DNA of 64,000 nucleotides from Mycolicibacterium iranicum. Lineage in GTDB: Bacteria > Actinomycetota > Actinomycetes > Mycobacteriales > Mycobacteriaceae. The notes under the pieces are model-generated. The model saw nothing but the letters and a program-made list of their open reading frames with translations, was not told the origin of the DNA and ran no database searches. The first letter of the stretch is position 1; each line of letters starts with the position of its first letter. Location of the stretch: contig NZ_LQPC01000054.1 in NCBI RefSeq assembly GCF_002101705.1, positions 160,016-224,015 on the forward strand, given 5' to 3'. The position numbers were made by a program, and so were the translations under genes. Shown here one piece after another: positions 17,240 through 24,300 of the stretch.

Positions 17240-17836
17240 TCAGGGGGCGTCGGCAGGAACGTCGGTATAGGTAGTGGTGTAGCTCTCAGCCGAGAACGTG
17301 AAGCCTTCGCCGCTCAGTTCGGAAAGGCATGAAATGCCGGTTGTCTCTTGGATATTGCATCGGAACCCGGCGACGGCGAGGATCCGGTTGAAGGGGAGTT
17401 CCGTGGCCGGGCCGGGGTCCAGTGTGAAACCGGGTGCCTGCTGCGCGACGAAGCGGGCCTCGCCGGTGCGTTCGACCACGATGGCGTTGGGTGTGGTGAG
17501 GTCCCCGTCGGGTCCGGGCACCTCGTCGGGGGCGCCGTCAATCCCGATGCTCGCCGACTGGGCGCTCTGACATCCGGCGCTGGTGCGGGGGATGATCGCG
17601 CACTCCCATCGGCCGCTCGGCGAGGTGAAATAGTAGCCGGTCCGCCCGGCGACGTCGGCGGCGAAGTGGAACGCATTCGCCAGGTGCGCATTGCTCGGTC
17701 GGGTCGTCGTGGTCGGCGGAGGCGCTGCGGCGGTGCTTTGCGATGGCGAAGCGTCCTCGGTGGTGATCACCCTGGGCGCGCCGCATCCCGCGGTCAGAAT
17801 GACCGCGGCCAGGCCGATAGAGATCGGGAAACGCAT
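17240..17836 (-). CDS. Putative secreted lipoprotein
   Basis: 198-residue protein with a short signal peptide and lipobox: MRFPISIGLAAVILTAGCGA, acylated Cys expected at residue 18. A Ser/Thr/Pro linker (about 24-48) follows, then a compact domain starting near AFHFAADVAGRTGYYFTSPS, with two Cys in WECAIIPRTSAGCQ and two in FRCNIQETTGISCL that could form disulfides outside the cytoplasm. The YYFTSPSGRWECAI pattern recurs in actinobacterial exported proteins of unknown function; I do not recognise a specific lpp/lpq gene. Same strand as mdh, 14 bases from its start codon. Confidence 0.8.
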   Translation of the reverse strand: MRFPISIGLAAVILTAGCGAPRVITTEDASPSQSTAAAPPPTTTTRPSNAHLANAFHFAADVAGRTGYYFTSPSGRWECAIIPRTSAGCQSAQSASIGIDGAPDEVPGPDGDLTTPNAIVVERTGEARFVAQQAPGFTLDPGPATELPFNRILAVAGFRCNIQETTGISCLSELSGEGFTFSAESYTTTYTDVPADAP

Positions 17837-17856
17837 ACGCCCATTGGACCATCCGG

Positions 17857-18489
17857 CTAGGTTGCCATTTTCTTGCGCAGCTCATCGTCGAGCGAGACCC
17901 GCACCAGCGCCGCAGCCAGGGGTGCGCACTTGTCACCGGCAAGTTGCCCCAGCTTCGCGGCGTCGTCGGGCAGCCCGAGATCCTTGGCGGCTCCGCGGGC
18001 CCGTTCGTCGAAGTACGGGCGGACCCAAGTCCACACGCCCTGCACCTCGCGCAGGTAGATGTCGGCACCGGTGTCGCCGATGCCCTTGAAGTCCTTCAGC
18101 AGCTGCTTGGTCTTGTCGACGTCGTAGTCCGCGCGGGACGCGAGAGTGCGCATGTCACCGCGGTACTCGTCGCGGACGAAGGTGGCGATGTCAACGAGCC
18201 GGTCGGCCGAGCTCTCGTCGTAGCGGGCGTACCCGGCGCGGCCGAATGCGTCGATGACCGTCTTGCGGTTGGCGTTGAGCACTGCGTCGGGCGTGCGGAG
18301 CTTCTCACCGAAGATCTCTTTGGCGGCCTTGGTGGCGATCGTCGCGTCGATCGGCTTGCTGGCCAGCATGCACAACACCAGAAGCTCGAACAGCGGCATG
18401 GGCTTGTCGGCCAGGGTGATGCCGGCTTGCTCGGCGTAGGTCGTCCCAGCCTCGTCCAGCAGGCGGCGGGTCAATTCGTCGGAGCTCAT
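17857..18489 (-). CDS. Endonuclease III-like HhH protein lacking visible catalytic residues
   Basis: 210-residue helical protein resembling the HhH-GPD DNA glycosylase fold. The hairpin-helix-hairpin is FKGIGDTGADIYLREV (about 135-150). In EndoIII the helix contains a catalytic Lys and a following VDTHV supplies the catalytic Asp; here the corresponding stretch reads GIGDTGAD and VWTWVRPYFDERA, so neither residue is where it should be, and the C-terminal four-Cys iron-sulfur loop is also absent. It may be a DNA-binding or structural member rather than a glycosylase. Recognised as a conserved mycobacterial hypothetical annotated as endonuclease. 37 bases downstream of the TfoX-like gene on the same strand. 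Confidence 0.75.
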   Translation of the reverse strand: MSSDELTRRLLDEAGTTYAEQAGITLADKPMPLFELLVLCMLASKPIDATIATKAAKEIFGEKLRTPDAVLNANRKTVIDAFGRAGYARYDESSADRLVDIATFVRDEYRGDMRTLASRADYDVDKTKQLLKDFKGIGDTGADIYLREVQGVWTWVRPYFDERARGAAKDLGLPDDAAKLGQLAGDKCAPLAAALVRVSLDDELRKKMAT

Positions 18490-18525
18490 CAGCCTCGGCT
18501 ACCCGGTGGGAAAGCGACGAATCCG

Positions 18526-18858
18526 CTATTTGGCGGGCAGACTTTTCGCGTAGGCGACGCCACGGGTGACCCAGGGCGACAGCTGTCGTGTTGTCTTGAC
18601 CCCGTCGCCGGCGACCCGCAGCCAGCCGCGGGTCTCTCGGCCGGCCATGATCATCGGCTCGACGTGGGCCCGCGCCAGCAGTTTCTCGGTCTCGTCGGGA
18701 GGAACCCGTACCAGGAGCCCGCCCTGGGAGCTGACAGCCACCGACATGTTGCCGTTGATCAGGAATGCCAGCCCGCCGAACATTTTCTTCTCCTCGACAC
18801 CCCGTTCGGCGGCGATGAGTTCGCGGATGCGGTCGGCGAGTTCGGCGTCGTAGGCCAC
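18526..18858 (-). CDS. TfoX N-terminal domain protein
   Basis: 110-residue single-domain protein with the TfoX/Sxy N-terminal fold: ADRIRELIAA at the start, then EEKKMFGGLAFLINGNMSVA (about 22-41), the family signature in which KKMFGG is nearly invariant, and a C-terminal WVTRGVAYAKSLP. In gamma-proteobacteria TfoX regulates competence, but the isolated N-domain in actinobacteria has no known role, so a competence function should not be inferred. Lies between the EndoIII-like gene and lon, all on the minus strand. Confidence 0.85.
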   Translation of the reverse strand: MAYDAELADRIRELIAAERGVEEKKMFGGLAFLINGNMSVAVSSQGGLLVRVPPDETEKLLARAHVEPMIMAGRETRGWLRVAGDGVKTTRQLSPWVTRGVAYAKSLPAK

Positions 18859-18887
18859 GGCTTCACGCTAGCGACGGATGGCGCGAC

Positions 18888-18944
18888 GAGCGCGCGCATT
18901 TGTACGGTGACACGCCGGTCAACTGTGTACAAACACGCGCGCTC
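18888..18944 (-). terminator. Long imperfect inverted repeat downstream of lon
   Basis: Arms of 18 bases, 18888-18905 and 18927-18944, match at 16 positions (GCGCGC outer part, TTTGTAC / GTACAAA inner part) around a 21-base loop. It lies 18 bases past the lon stop codon and before the TfoX start codon. It probably ends lon transcription; the sequence also has the look of a dispersed mycobacterial palindromic element. Confidence 0.6.
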
Positions 18945-18962
18945 GCGGTGCAAGGTGCCGAA

Positions 18963-21314
18963 TCAGGCGGCGACGGTCACCGCCTCTGCCGCCGGCTCGA
19001 GGGCCTGCGCGACGATCTCCGCCACGTCGGTCATCGGCCTGACGTTCAGAGCCTCCAGCACGTCGGCGGGGACGTCGTCCAGGTCCGCCTCGTTGCGCTG
19101 CGGGATGAACACCGTCGAGAGCCCGGCGCGTTGCGCGGCGAGTAGCTTCTGCTTGACGCCGCCGATGGGCAGCACCCGGCCGTTCAGCGTGACCTCGCCG
19201 GTCATGCCGACATCCGAGCGCACCTGACGTCCGGTCGCCATCGAGACCAACGCGGTCACCATCGTCACGCCGGCCGACGGGCCGTCCTTCGGCACCGCAC
19301 CCGCGGGCACGTGCACGTGGATTCGACGGTCGAGTGCCTTCGGGTCGACACCGAGTTCGGCAGCGTGCGAGCGGACGTAGGACAGCGCGATCTGCGCCGA
19401 CTCCTTCATCACGTCGCCCAGCTGACCGGTCAGCTGCAGGGCCCCGTCACCCGAGGAGGACGGAGTCGACCCGGCCTCGATGTAGAGGACGTCACCCCCG
19501 AGGCCCGTGACAGCCAGGCCGGTCGCCACGCCCGGCACCGCCGTGCGTTCCGCCGATTCCGGCGTGAACCGCGGACGGCCCAGGTACTCAACGAGATCTG
19601 GTTCGTCGACGATGATCGGCGAAGGATTCGCGTCGAGTTTGGTCGTCACCTTCCGCAACGCCTTCGCCAACAGCCGCTCGAACTGGCGCACGCCCGGCTC
19701 GCGGGTGTAGTCCGCGGCGATCTTGCGCAGCGCCGCGTCCGTCACCGTCACTTCCTCGGACGTCAGCGCCGCGCGCTCGGACTGCCTGGGCAGCAGGTAA
19801 TCCCGGGCGATCGCGACCTTATCGTCCTCGGTGTAGCCGTCGATCGTGACCAACTCCATCCGGTCCAGCAGCGCCGACGGGATGTTCTCGATCACGTTGG
19901 CGGTCGCCAGGAACACGACGTCGGACAGGTCCAGGTCGAGGTCCAGGTAGTGGTCCCGGAACGTGTGGTTCTGCGCGGGATCGAGCACCTCCAAAAGAGC
20001 CGCAGACGGGTCGCCTCGGTAGTCGGAGCCGACCTTGTCGATTTCGTCCAGCAGCACAACAGGATTCATCGACCCCGCCTCGCCGATTGCGCGGACGATG
20101 CGGCCGGGCAGCGCACCCACGTAGGTGCGCCGGTGCCCGCGGATCTCCGCCTCGTCGCGCACACCGCCCAGGGCGACACGCACGAACTTGCGGCCCAGCG
20201 CACGCGCGACAGACTCACCCAGCGACGTCTTGCCGACACCCGGGGGACCGGCCAGCACCATGACGGCGCCGGAGCCGCGCCCACCCACGACGGCCATGCC
20301 GCGCTGAGCGCGACGGGCTCGCACCGCCAGGTATTCGACGATGCGGTCCTTGACGTCGTCGAGTCCGTGGTGATCGGTGTCGAGGATCTCCCTGGCCGCC
20401 TTCAGGTCGGTCGAGTCTTCGGTGGTGATGTTCCACGGCAGGTCGAGCACGGTGTCCAGCCATGTGCGGATCCAGCCGCCTTCGGGGCTCTGGTCGCTGG
20501 ACCGCTCCAGCTTGCCGACCTCGCGCAGCGCAGCCTCGCGCACCTTCTCGGGCAGGTCGGCGGCCTCCACGCGGGCGCGGTAATCGGCTTCCCCTTCCTG
20601 GCCATCAGGACCCAATTCGCCGAGCTCCTTGCGGATGGCGTTCAGCTGCTGGCGGAGCAGAAATTCCTTCTGCTGCTTGTCCATTCCTGCGCGGACGTCC
20701 TCGGCGATCTTGTCGGTCACCTCGACCTCGGCGAGATGCTCACCGGTCAGGTCGATCAGCAGCCGCAGCCGTGCCGACACATCCTCGGTCTCCAGCAGAT
20801 CGCGCTTCTGGACGTCGGTCAGGTACGACGCGTAGCCGGCCGTGTCGGCCAATGCAGACGGGTCGGTGATCTTGTTGACCACGTCGATGATCTGCCACGC
20901 TTCGCGACGCTGCAGCATTGCCAGTAGCAGTTTCTTGTATTCGGCGGCAAGGGCTTTCGTCTCGTCGGTGATGACGGGGTCGACCACTTCCTCGATGAGC
21001 ACCCACAGAGCCGCGCCGGGTCCGGTGGTACCGGATCCGATATGGGCGCGCTTCTCACCCTTGACGACGGCGGCGGCCCCACCTCCGGGGACACGGCCGA
21101 CCTGCACGATCGATGCCAGCACACCGTAGGTGGGGTAGCGGTCGTCGAGCCGCGGCGCGATCAGCAACTTGCCGGATTCGCTGGCTTGCGCGGCATCGAC
21201 GGCGGCGCGTGCTGCATCGTCGAGCTCGATCGGCACCACCATCCCGGGCAGCACGATCGGCTCGCTCGCGAAGAGCACCGGCACAGCGCGCGACGCATTT
21301 GTGGGTTCAGGCAT
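18963..21314 (-). CDS. lon: ATP-dependent protease Lon
   Basis: Cytoplasmic AAA+ serine protease degrading misfolded and specific regulatory proteins; present in M. smegmatis and relatives but absent from M. tuberculosis. 783 residues from ATG 21314: N-terminal LAN substrate domain (about 1-195), helical linker, AAA module with Walker A GPPGVGKTSLG (about 349-359) and GGVRDEAEIRGHRRTYVG, and the Lon protease domain with catalytic Ser in KDGPSAGVTM and Lys in GGVKQKLLAA near the end. An upstream in-frame ATG at 21332 is rejected because AGGAGGT sits 4-5 bases before 21314, inside that extension. A HAIR-like inverted repeat lies just upstream, suggesting heat-shock control. Confidence 0.96.
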   Translation of the reverse strand: MPEPTNASRAVPVLFASEPIVLPGMVVPIELDDAARAAVDAAQASESGKLLIAPRLDDRYPTYGVLASIVQVGRVPGGGAAAVVKGEKRAHIGSGTTGPGAALWVLIEEVVDPVITDETKALAAEYKKLLLAMLQRREAWQIIDVVNKITDPSALADTAGYASYLTDVQKRDLLETEDVSARLRLLIDLTGEHLAEVEVTDKIAEDVRAGMDKQQKEFLLRQQLNAIRKELGELGPDGQEGEADYRARVEAADLPEKVREAALREVGKLERSSDQSPEGGWIRTWLDTVLDLPWNITTEDSTDLKAAREILDTDHHGLDDVKDRIVEYLAVRARRAQRGMAVVGGRGSGAVMVLAGPPGVGKTSLGESVARALGRKFVRVALGGVRDEAEIRGHRRTYVGALPGRIVRAIGEAGSMNPVVLLDEIDKVGSDYRGDPSAALLEVLDPAQNHTFRDHYLDLDLDLSDVVFLATANVIENIPSALLDRMELVTIDGYTEDDKVAIARDYLLPRQSERAALTSEEVTVTDAALRKIAADYTREPGVRQFERLLAKALRKVTTKLDANPSPIIVDEPDLVEYLGRPRFTPESAERTAVPGVATGLAVTGLGGDVLYIEAGSTPSSSGDGALQLTGQLGDVMKESAQIALSYVRSHAAELGVDPKALDRRIHVHVPAGAVPKDGPSAGVTMVTALVSMATGRQVRSDVGMTGEVTLNGRVLPIGGVKQKLLAAQRAGLSTVFIPQRNEADLDDVPADVLEALNVRPMTDVAEIVAQALEPAAEAVTVAA

Positions 21315-21317
21315 CAG

Positions 21318-21324
21318 ACCTCCT
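21318..21324 (-). promoter_or_regulatory. Shine-Dalgarno that decides the lon start
   Basis: On the minus strand the bases read AGGAGGT followed by three bases and ATG (21314). This near-perfect anti-16S match supports 21314 over the in-frame ATG at 21332. Confidence 0.8.
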
Positions 21325-21331
21325 GGGCTCA

Positions 21332-21364
21332 TTCAACTGAAAGTTGAACCTGATGCGCTCAACT
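21332..21364 (-). promoter_or_regulatory. HAIR-like inverted repeats in the lon leader
   Basis: Bases 21343-21363 read GTTGA, 11 bases, TCAAC: the same half-site size and spacing as the HspR-associated inverted repeat (CTTGA N11 TCAAG), with the outer base pair swapped from C-G to G-C. A second, overlapping inverted repeat, TTCAACT GAA AGTTGAA, spans 21332-21348, so there are three half sites in a row. HspR represses lon in Streptomyces; control of this lon by HspR or a related MerR-type repressor is inferred, not shown. Confidence 0.5.
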
Positions 21365-21443
21365 CTGTCGGAGCGCCCTTTGTTCCCTGGGGCTGTTCGG
21401 CTCACAGCGGAATAACCACCGTCGGTGGACGGTCATAGCCACC

Positions 21444-22184
21444 ATGACCTCAGATCCGATTACAGGCCAGGTCGTCGCGATCACCGGCGCCAGCAGCGGT
21501 ATCGGTGAGGCGACGGCGCGCCTGCTGACCGCCCGCGGTGCGCGCGTGGTACTGGGCGCCCGCCGCGCCGACCGCCTCGACATGCTCGCCGATCAGTTAG
21601 GCACCGCCGAGGTGGCGACCGTCGCCACCGATGTCACCGCTGCCAAGGATTCACAGCGGCTCGTCGACACCGCCGTCGAGCGGTTCGGTCGACTCGACGT
21701 GCTCGTCAGCAATGCCGGGATCAGCACGATCAGTCCGTTGGGCGACGGTGACGTGGCCGGCTGGGACGCGATGATCGACGTCAACTTGCGCGGGGTGCTC
21801 TACGGGATCGCCGCGGCCACTCCCGTCTTCCGCCGCCAGGGCAGGGGTCACTTCGTGACGACGGTGTCGACGGCGGGGCTGAAGATCGTTCCGAACATGG
21901 GTGTCTACGCGGCCACGAAAAACGCGATACGCACCGTGATGGAGGCTTTGCGTCAGGAATCTACGGACGGCGTCATCCGCACGACGTCGATCTCGCCGGG
22001 GTTCGTCAACACTGAACTCGACGGGTCGATCTCCAACGAGGCGCTGCGGGAGCGGATCCGTGCCGATATGGATGCGTTCGGCCTGCAGCCGGACGCCGTG
22101 GCCCGGGCCATCGCATTCGCGATCGAGCAGCCCCACGACGTCGAGATCGGCGACCTCACCATCCGCCCCACCCGCCAGGGCTGA
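21444..22184 (+). CDS. Classical short-chain dehydrogenase/reductase
   Basis: 246-residue cytoplasmic oxidoreductase of the classical SDR family. Cofactor loop TGASSGIGEATARLL (about 14-28), VSNAGIS (about 91-97), catalytic Ser in TVSTAGLKI (about 141-149), and YAATKNAIRTVMEAL (about 156-170) carrying the YxxxK pair. RADRLDMLA after the second strand, with basic residues at GARRADR, favours NADP(H). C-terminal SPGFVNTEL is normal. Divergent from lon across about 130 bases. The substrate is not identifiable; relatives are annotated as generic oxidoreductases. Confidence 0.92.
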   Translation: MTSDPITGQVVAITGASSGIGEATARLLTARGARVVLGARRADRLDMLADQLGTAEVATVATDVTAAKDSQRLVDTAVERFGRLDVLVSNAGISTISPLGDGDVAGWDAMIDVNLRGVLYGIAAATPVFRRQGRGHFVTTVSTAGLKIVPNMGVYAATKNAIRTVMEALRQESTDGVIRTTSISPGFVNTELDGSISNEALRERIRADMDAFGLQPDAVARAIAFAIEQPHDVEIGDLTIRPTRQG

Positions 22185-22254
22185 CATCGGCCCATCCGGC
22201 ACCGGCGAGACGAGTTTCGCCAAATCTGTTGCGGGACAGCTGGGCTGCAACAGG

Positions 22255-22347
22255 TCAGGCCGCGGCACCCTCAGAGTCGGCACATTGAATGCAGTCGGCC
22301 GAGTCGATGTCGACGCCGCCGCAGGTGGGGCAGATGAAAGGGATCAC
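22255..22347 (-). CDS. Candidate 30-residue zinc-ribbon microprotein
   Basis: A short minus-strand frame, VIPFICPTCGG then VDIDSADCIQCADSEGAAA, contains two CxxC knuckles (CPTC and CIQC) spaced 11 residues apart, the geometry of a small zinc ribbon. The GTG start at 22347 has a well-placed GGAGA five bases upstream. The longer in-frame extension (to 22455) has no comparable ribosome site and looks non-coding. It lies between the convergent SDR and antigen-85 genes. No function can be assigned; it might bind zinc or nucleic acid. Coding status rests on the motif and the ribosome site only. Confidence 0.5.
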   Translation of the reverse strand: MIPFICPTCGGVDIDSADCIQCADSEGAAA

Positions 22348-22460
22348 GGCAGTCTCCAGGGTCGCAGTCCGGCATCGGCGTGGTCGACGCGCCGGTTCGC
22401 TCTCTCGGTACCCGGGCGTGGCCCCGCACAAAACGCGCCGCAGCGCCGTGGTCACACTGT

Positions 22461-22494
22461 GGTCATTTTTGTGGGTCGGTCATCTTTGTGGGTC
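22461..22494. repeat. Tandem 17-bp direct repeat
   Basis: GGTCATTTTTGTGGGTC and GGTCATCTTTGTGGGTC are adjacent and differ at one base. They lie between the zinc-ribbon candidate and the antigen-85 terminator hairpin. Role unknown; could be a slippage product or a paired binding site. Confidence 0.6.
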
Positions 22495-22503
22495 ATCGTT
22501 GCC

Positions 22504-22557
22504 CCACACAGCAGAGAGCCTGCCGCTCGGGGGAAACGGCAGGCTCTCTGAGTGTGG
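22504..22557 (-). terminator. Strong hairpin terminator of the antigen-85 gene
   Basis: A perfect 13-bp stem, AGAGAGCCTGCCG (22513-22525) with CGGCAGGCTCTCT (22537-22549), is extended by a second complementary tier (CCACAC at 22504-22509 with GTGTGG at 22552-22557). It begins six bases beyond the antigen-85 stop codon. No U-tract, as usual for mycobacteria. Confidence 0.8.
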
Positions 22558-22562
22558 TGGGT

Positions 22563-23564
22563 TTACGCGGTGGCCTGAGCGCCCAGGACCCGCTGAATGT
22601 CCGGCTTCATCTGCTGCAGCTGCTGTCCCCAGTAGCCCCAGCTGTGCGTTCCCGCGGTCGGGAAGTTGAAGACGCCGTTTGTGCCGCCGGCCGCGATGTA
22701 GTTGTCACGGAAGGCGATGTTGGTCCGCAGCGTGAATCCTTCGAGGAACTGCGCCGCCATCAGGTTCGGGCCACCGCCGGTGTCCAGATCTGACGGGGTG
22801 CCGGTGCCGCAGTAGATCCAGATCCGAGTGTTGTTGGCCACCAGCTGATTGATGTTGACCATCGGGTCGTTGCGCTTCCACGCCGGGTCCGACGACGGGC
22901 CCCACATGCTTTCGGCGTTGAACTTGCCTGCGTCGTTCATCGCCAGACCGATCAGCATCGGCCACCAGCCCTCCGACGGATTCAGGAAGCCCGAAAGCGA
23001 AGCAGCGTAGATGAATTGCTGCGGATGGTAGATCGCGTAGGTCAGCGAAGCGCTGCCGGCCATCGAGAGGCCGACGACGGCGTTGCCCGTCCGCGAGACG
23101 CCGCGGTTGGCCTCCAGCCACGTCGGCAGCTCCTGGGTCAGGAACGTCTCCCACTTGTAGGTGTAGTCCTGGCCGTTGCCGCGAGAGGGCTGGTACCAGT
23201 CGGTGTAGAAGCTGGACTGGCCGCCGACGGGCATGATCGTCGACAACCCGGACTGGTAGAACCACTCGAACGCCGGGGTGTTGATGTCCCAGCCGTTGTA
23301 GTCGTCCTGCGCGCGTAGGCCGTCCAGGAGATACACGGCGTGCGGGCCACCGCCCTGGAACTGGATACGGATGTTGCGGTTCATCGAGGGCGAGAACACG
23401 TCGAGGTACTCGACGGGAAGACCGGGGCGCGAGAACGCGCCGGCAGTCGCCGAACCTCCTGCGAAGCCGATCAGCCCGGGCAACGTAGCCGCGGCCAGGG
23501 CGGCAGCAGCCACCCGCCGAAGCGCCCTCCGCGTCGTGCCCTGAAACTTCTCTTTCCACTTCAT
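22563..23564 (-). CDS. Antigen 85-family mycolyltransferase
   Basis: Secreted alpha/beta-hydrolase that transfers mycolic acids from trehalose monomycolate to trehalose and arabinogalactan. 333 residues; signal peptide with an RR-rich start (TTRRALRRVAAAALAAA) and cleavage near ATAGA (about residue 43), giving a mature FSRPGLPVEYLDVFSPSM. Catalytic Ser in VVGLSMAGSAS (about 163-173); His in GTHSWGYWGQQ near the C-terminus; LLDGLRAQDDYNGWDIN is the family hallmark. Odd: the conserved CGKAGC disulfide loop of FbpA/B/C is replaced by a Cys-free PSRGNGQDY stretch, so this is a divergent paralogue and I do not assign A, B, C or D. ATG 23564 is chosen over a TTG at 23609 for signal-peptide shape. 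Confidence 0.93.
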   Translation of the reverse strand: MKWKEKFQGTTRRALRRVAAAALAAATLPGLIGFAGGSATAGAFSRPGLPVEYLDVFSPSMNRNIRIQFQGGGPHAVYLLDGLRAQDDYNGWDINTPAFEWFYQSGLSTIMPVGGQSSFYTDWYQPSRGNGQDYTYKWETFLTQELPTWLEANRGVSRTGNAVVGLSMAGSASLTYAIYHPQQFIYAASLSGFLNPSEGWWPMLIGLAMNDAGKFNAESMWGPSSDPAWKRNDPMVNINQLVANNTRIWIYCGTGTPSDLDTGGGPNLMAAQFLEGFTLRTNIAFRDNYIAAGGTNGVFNFPTAGTHSWGYWGQQLQQMKPDIQRVLGAQATA

Positions 23565-23867
23565 AACGGCAATCCACACCTTTCTCGTCAACGTCCGCCT
23601 GGTTCGCAAACATGCCGTCTGGTTTCAGGGCTAATGGAACACGCTCAGACCAGGTAATCAGCGGCCCGACACAGGGACTGCCGGTCGCGGTTGGCTAACG
23701 ATTGCGACTCAGGCCGGACTCGTCGAGTCTTCACAAAGTGTTGTGACCAGTGTGAATAGTGCGATTTCTGAGGTTGCGATCCACTGTTGCGCGCCTCACC
23801 GGTCCATGTCGTGGCGGCCGGCACCGGCAGTAGCTTGGACAGATCGGCGCAAAAGGGGGTGGCTGAG
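23565..23867. promoter_or_regulatory. 303-bp divergent promoter region (antigen 85 / DUF1810)
   Basis: No gene is supported here. The region should hold the promoters of the antigen-85 gene (leftward) and the DUF1810 gene (rightward). Bases 23725-23775 are relatively AT-rich (TTCACAAAGTGTTGTGACC and following). A minus-strand 105-codon frame ending at 23645 has no start signal and is not called. Confidence 0.45.
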
Positions 23868-24296
23868 ATGTTCCACGAGCAACCGTTCGACCTCGACCGC
23901 TTCGTCGCGGCACAGGACGGCGTATACGCAACTGCCCTGGCTGAGATTCGGGCGGGGTCCAAGCGCAGTCATTGGATCTGGTTCGTCTTCCCTCAGCTCC
24001 GGGGCCTGGGGCACAGCTCGACAGCCCAGCGGTTCGGGATCGCATCGCTCGAGGAGGCGCGTGCCTATCTCGCTCACCCTGTGCTCGGGCCGAGGCTGCG
24101 AGAGTGCGCGGAAGTCCTCGCGACGCACGCCGGACGGTCGGCGACCGAAATCCTCGGCTACCCAGACGATCTGAAAGTTCGCTCGTCGATGACGCTGTTC
24201 GCGAATGCCGCCGACGATGCCGCACCATTCCGCGCGGTGCTGGATGCCTTCTACAACGGAGACGACGATCCGGCCACAGTGGACCTGCTCGCCTGA
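23868..24296 (+). CDS. DUF1810 family protein
   Basis: 142-residue cytoplasmic protein of the DUF1810 (calpastatin-like annotated) family. Visible family features: DRFVAAQDGVYATALAEIRA (about 10-29), RSHWIWFVFPQLRGLGHSS (about 34-52), RAYLAHPVLGPRLRECAEVL (about 65-84) and the DDLKVRSSMTLFANA segment. Length and order match complete family members. ATG 23868 follows GGGGGTGG and begins MFHEQPFDLDRFV, the normal N-terminus; longer frames upstream lack a family match. Relatives include macrodomain-like ADP-ribose-related folds, but no activity is established here. Confidence 0.88.
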   Translation: MFHEQPFDLDRFVAAQDGVYATALAEIRAGSKRSHWIWFVFPQLRGLGHSSTAQRFGIASLEEARAYLAHPVLGPRLRECAEVLATHAGRSATEILGYPDDLKVRSSMTLFANAADDAAPFRAVLDAFYNGDDDPATVDLLA

Positions 24297-24300
24297 TCGG

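Noticed and set aside
19311..20927. 538-codon plus-strand open frame opposite lon
   Set aside because: Antisense to a clear Lon protease; the frame is open because of high GC and has no recognisable domain or ribosome site.
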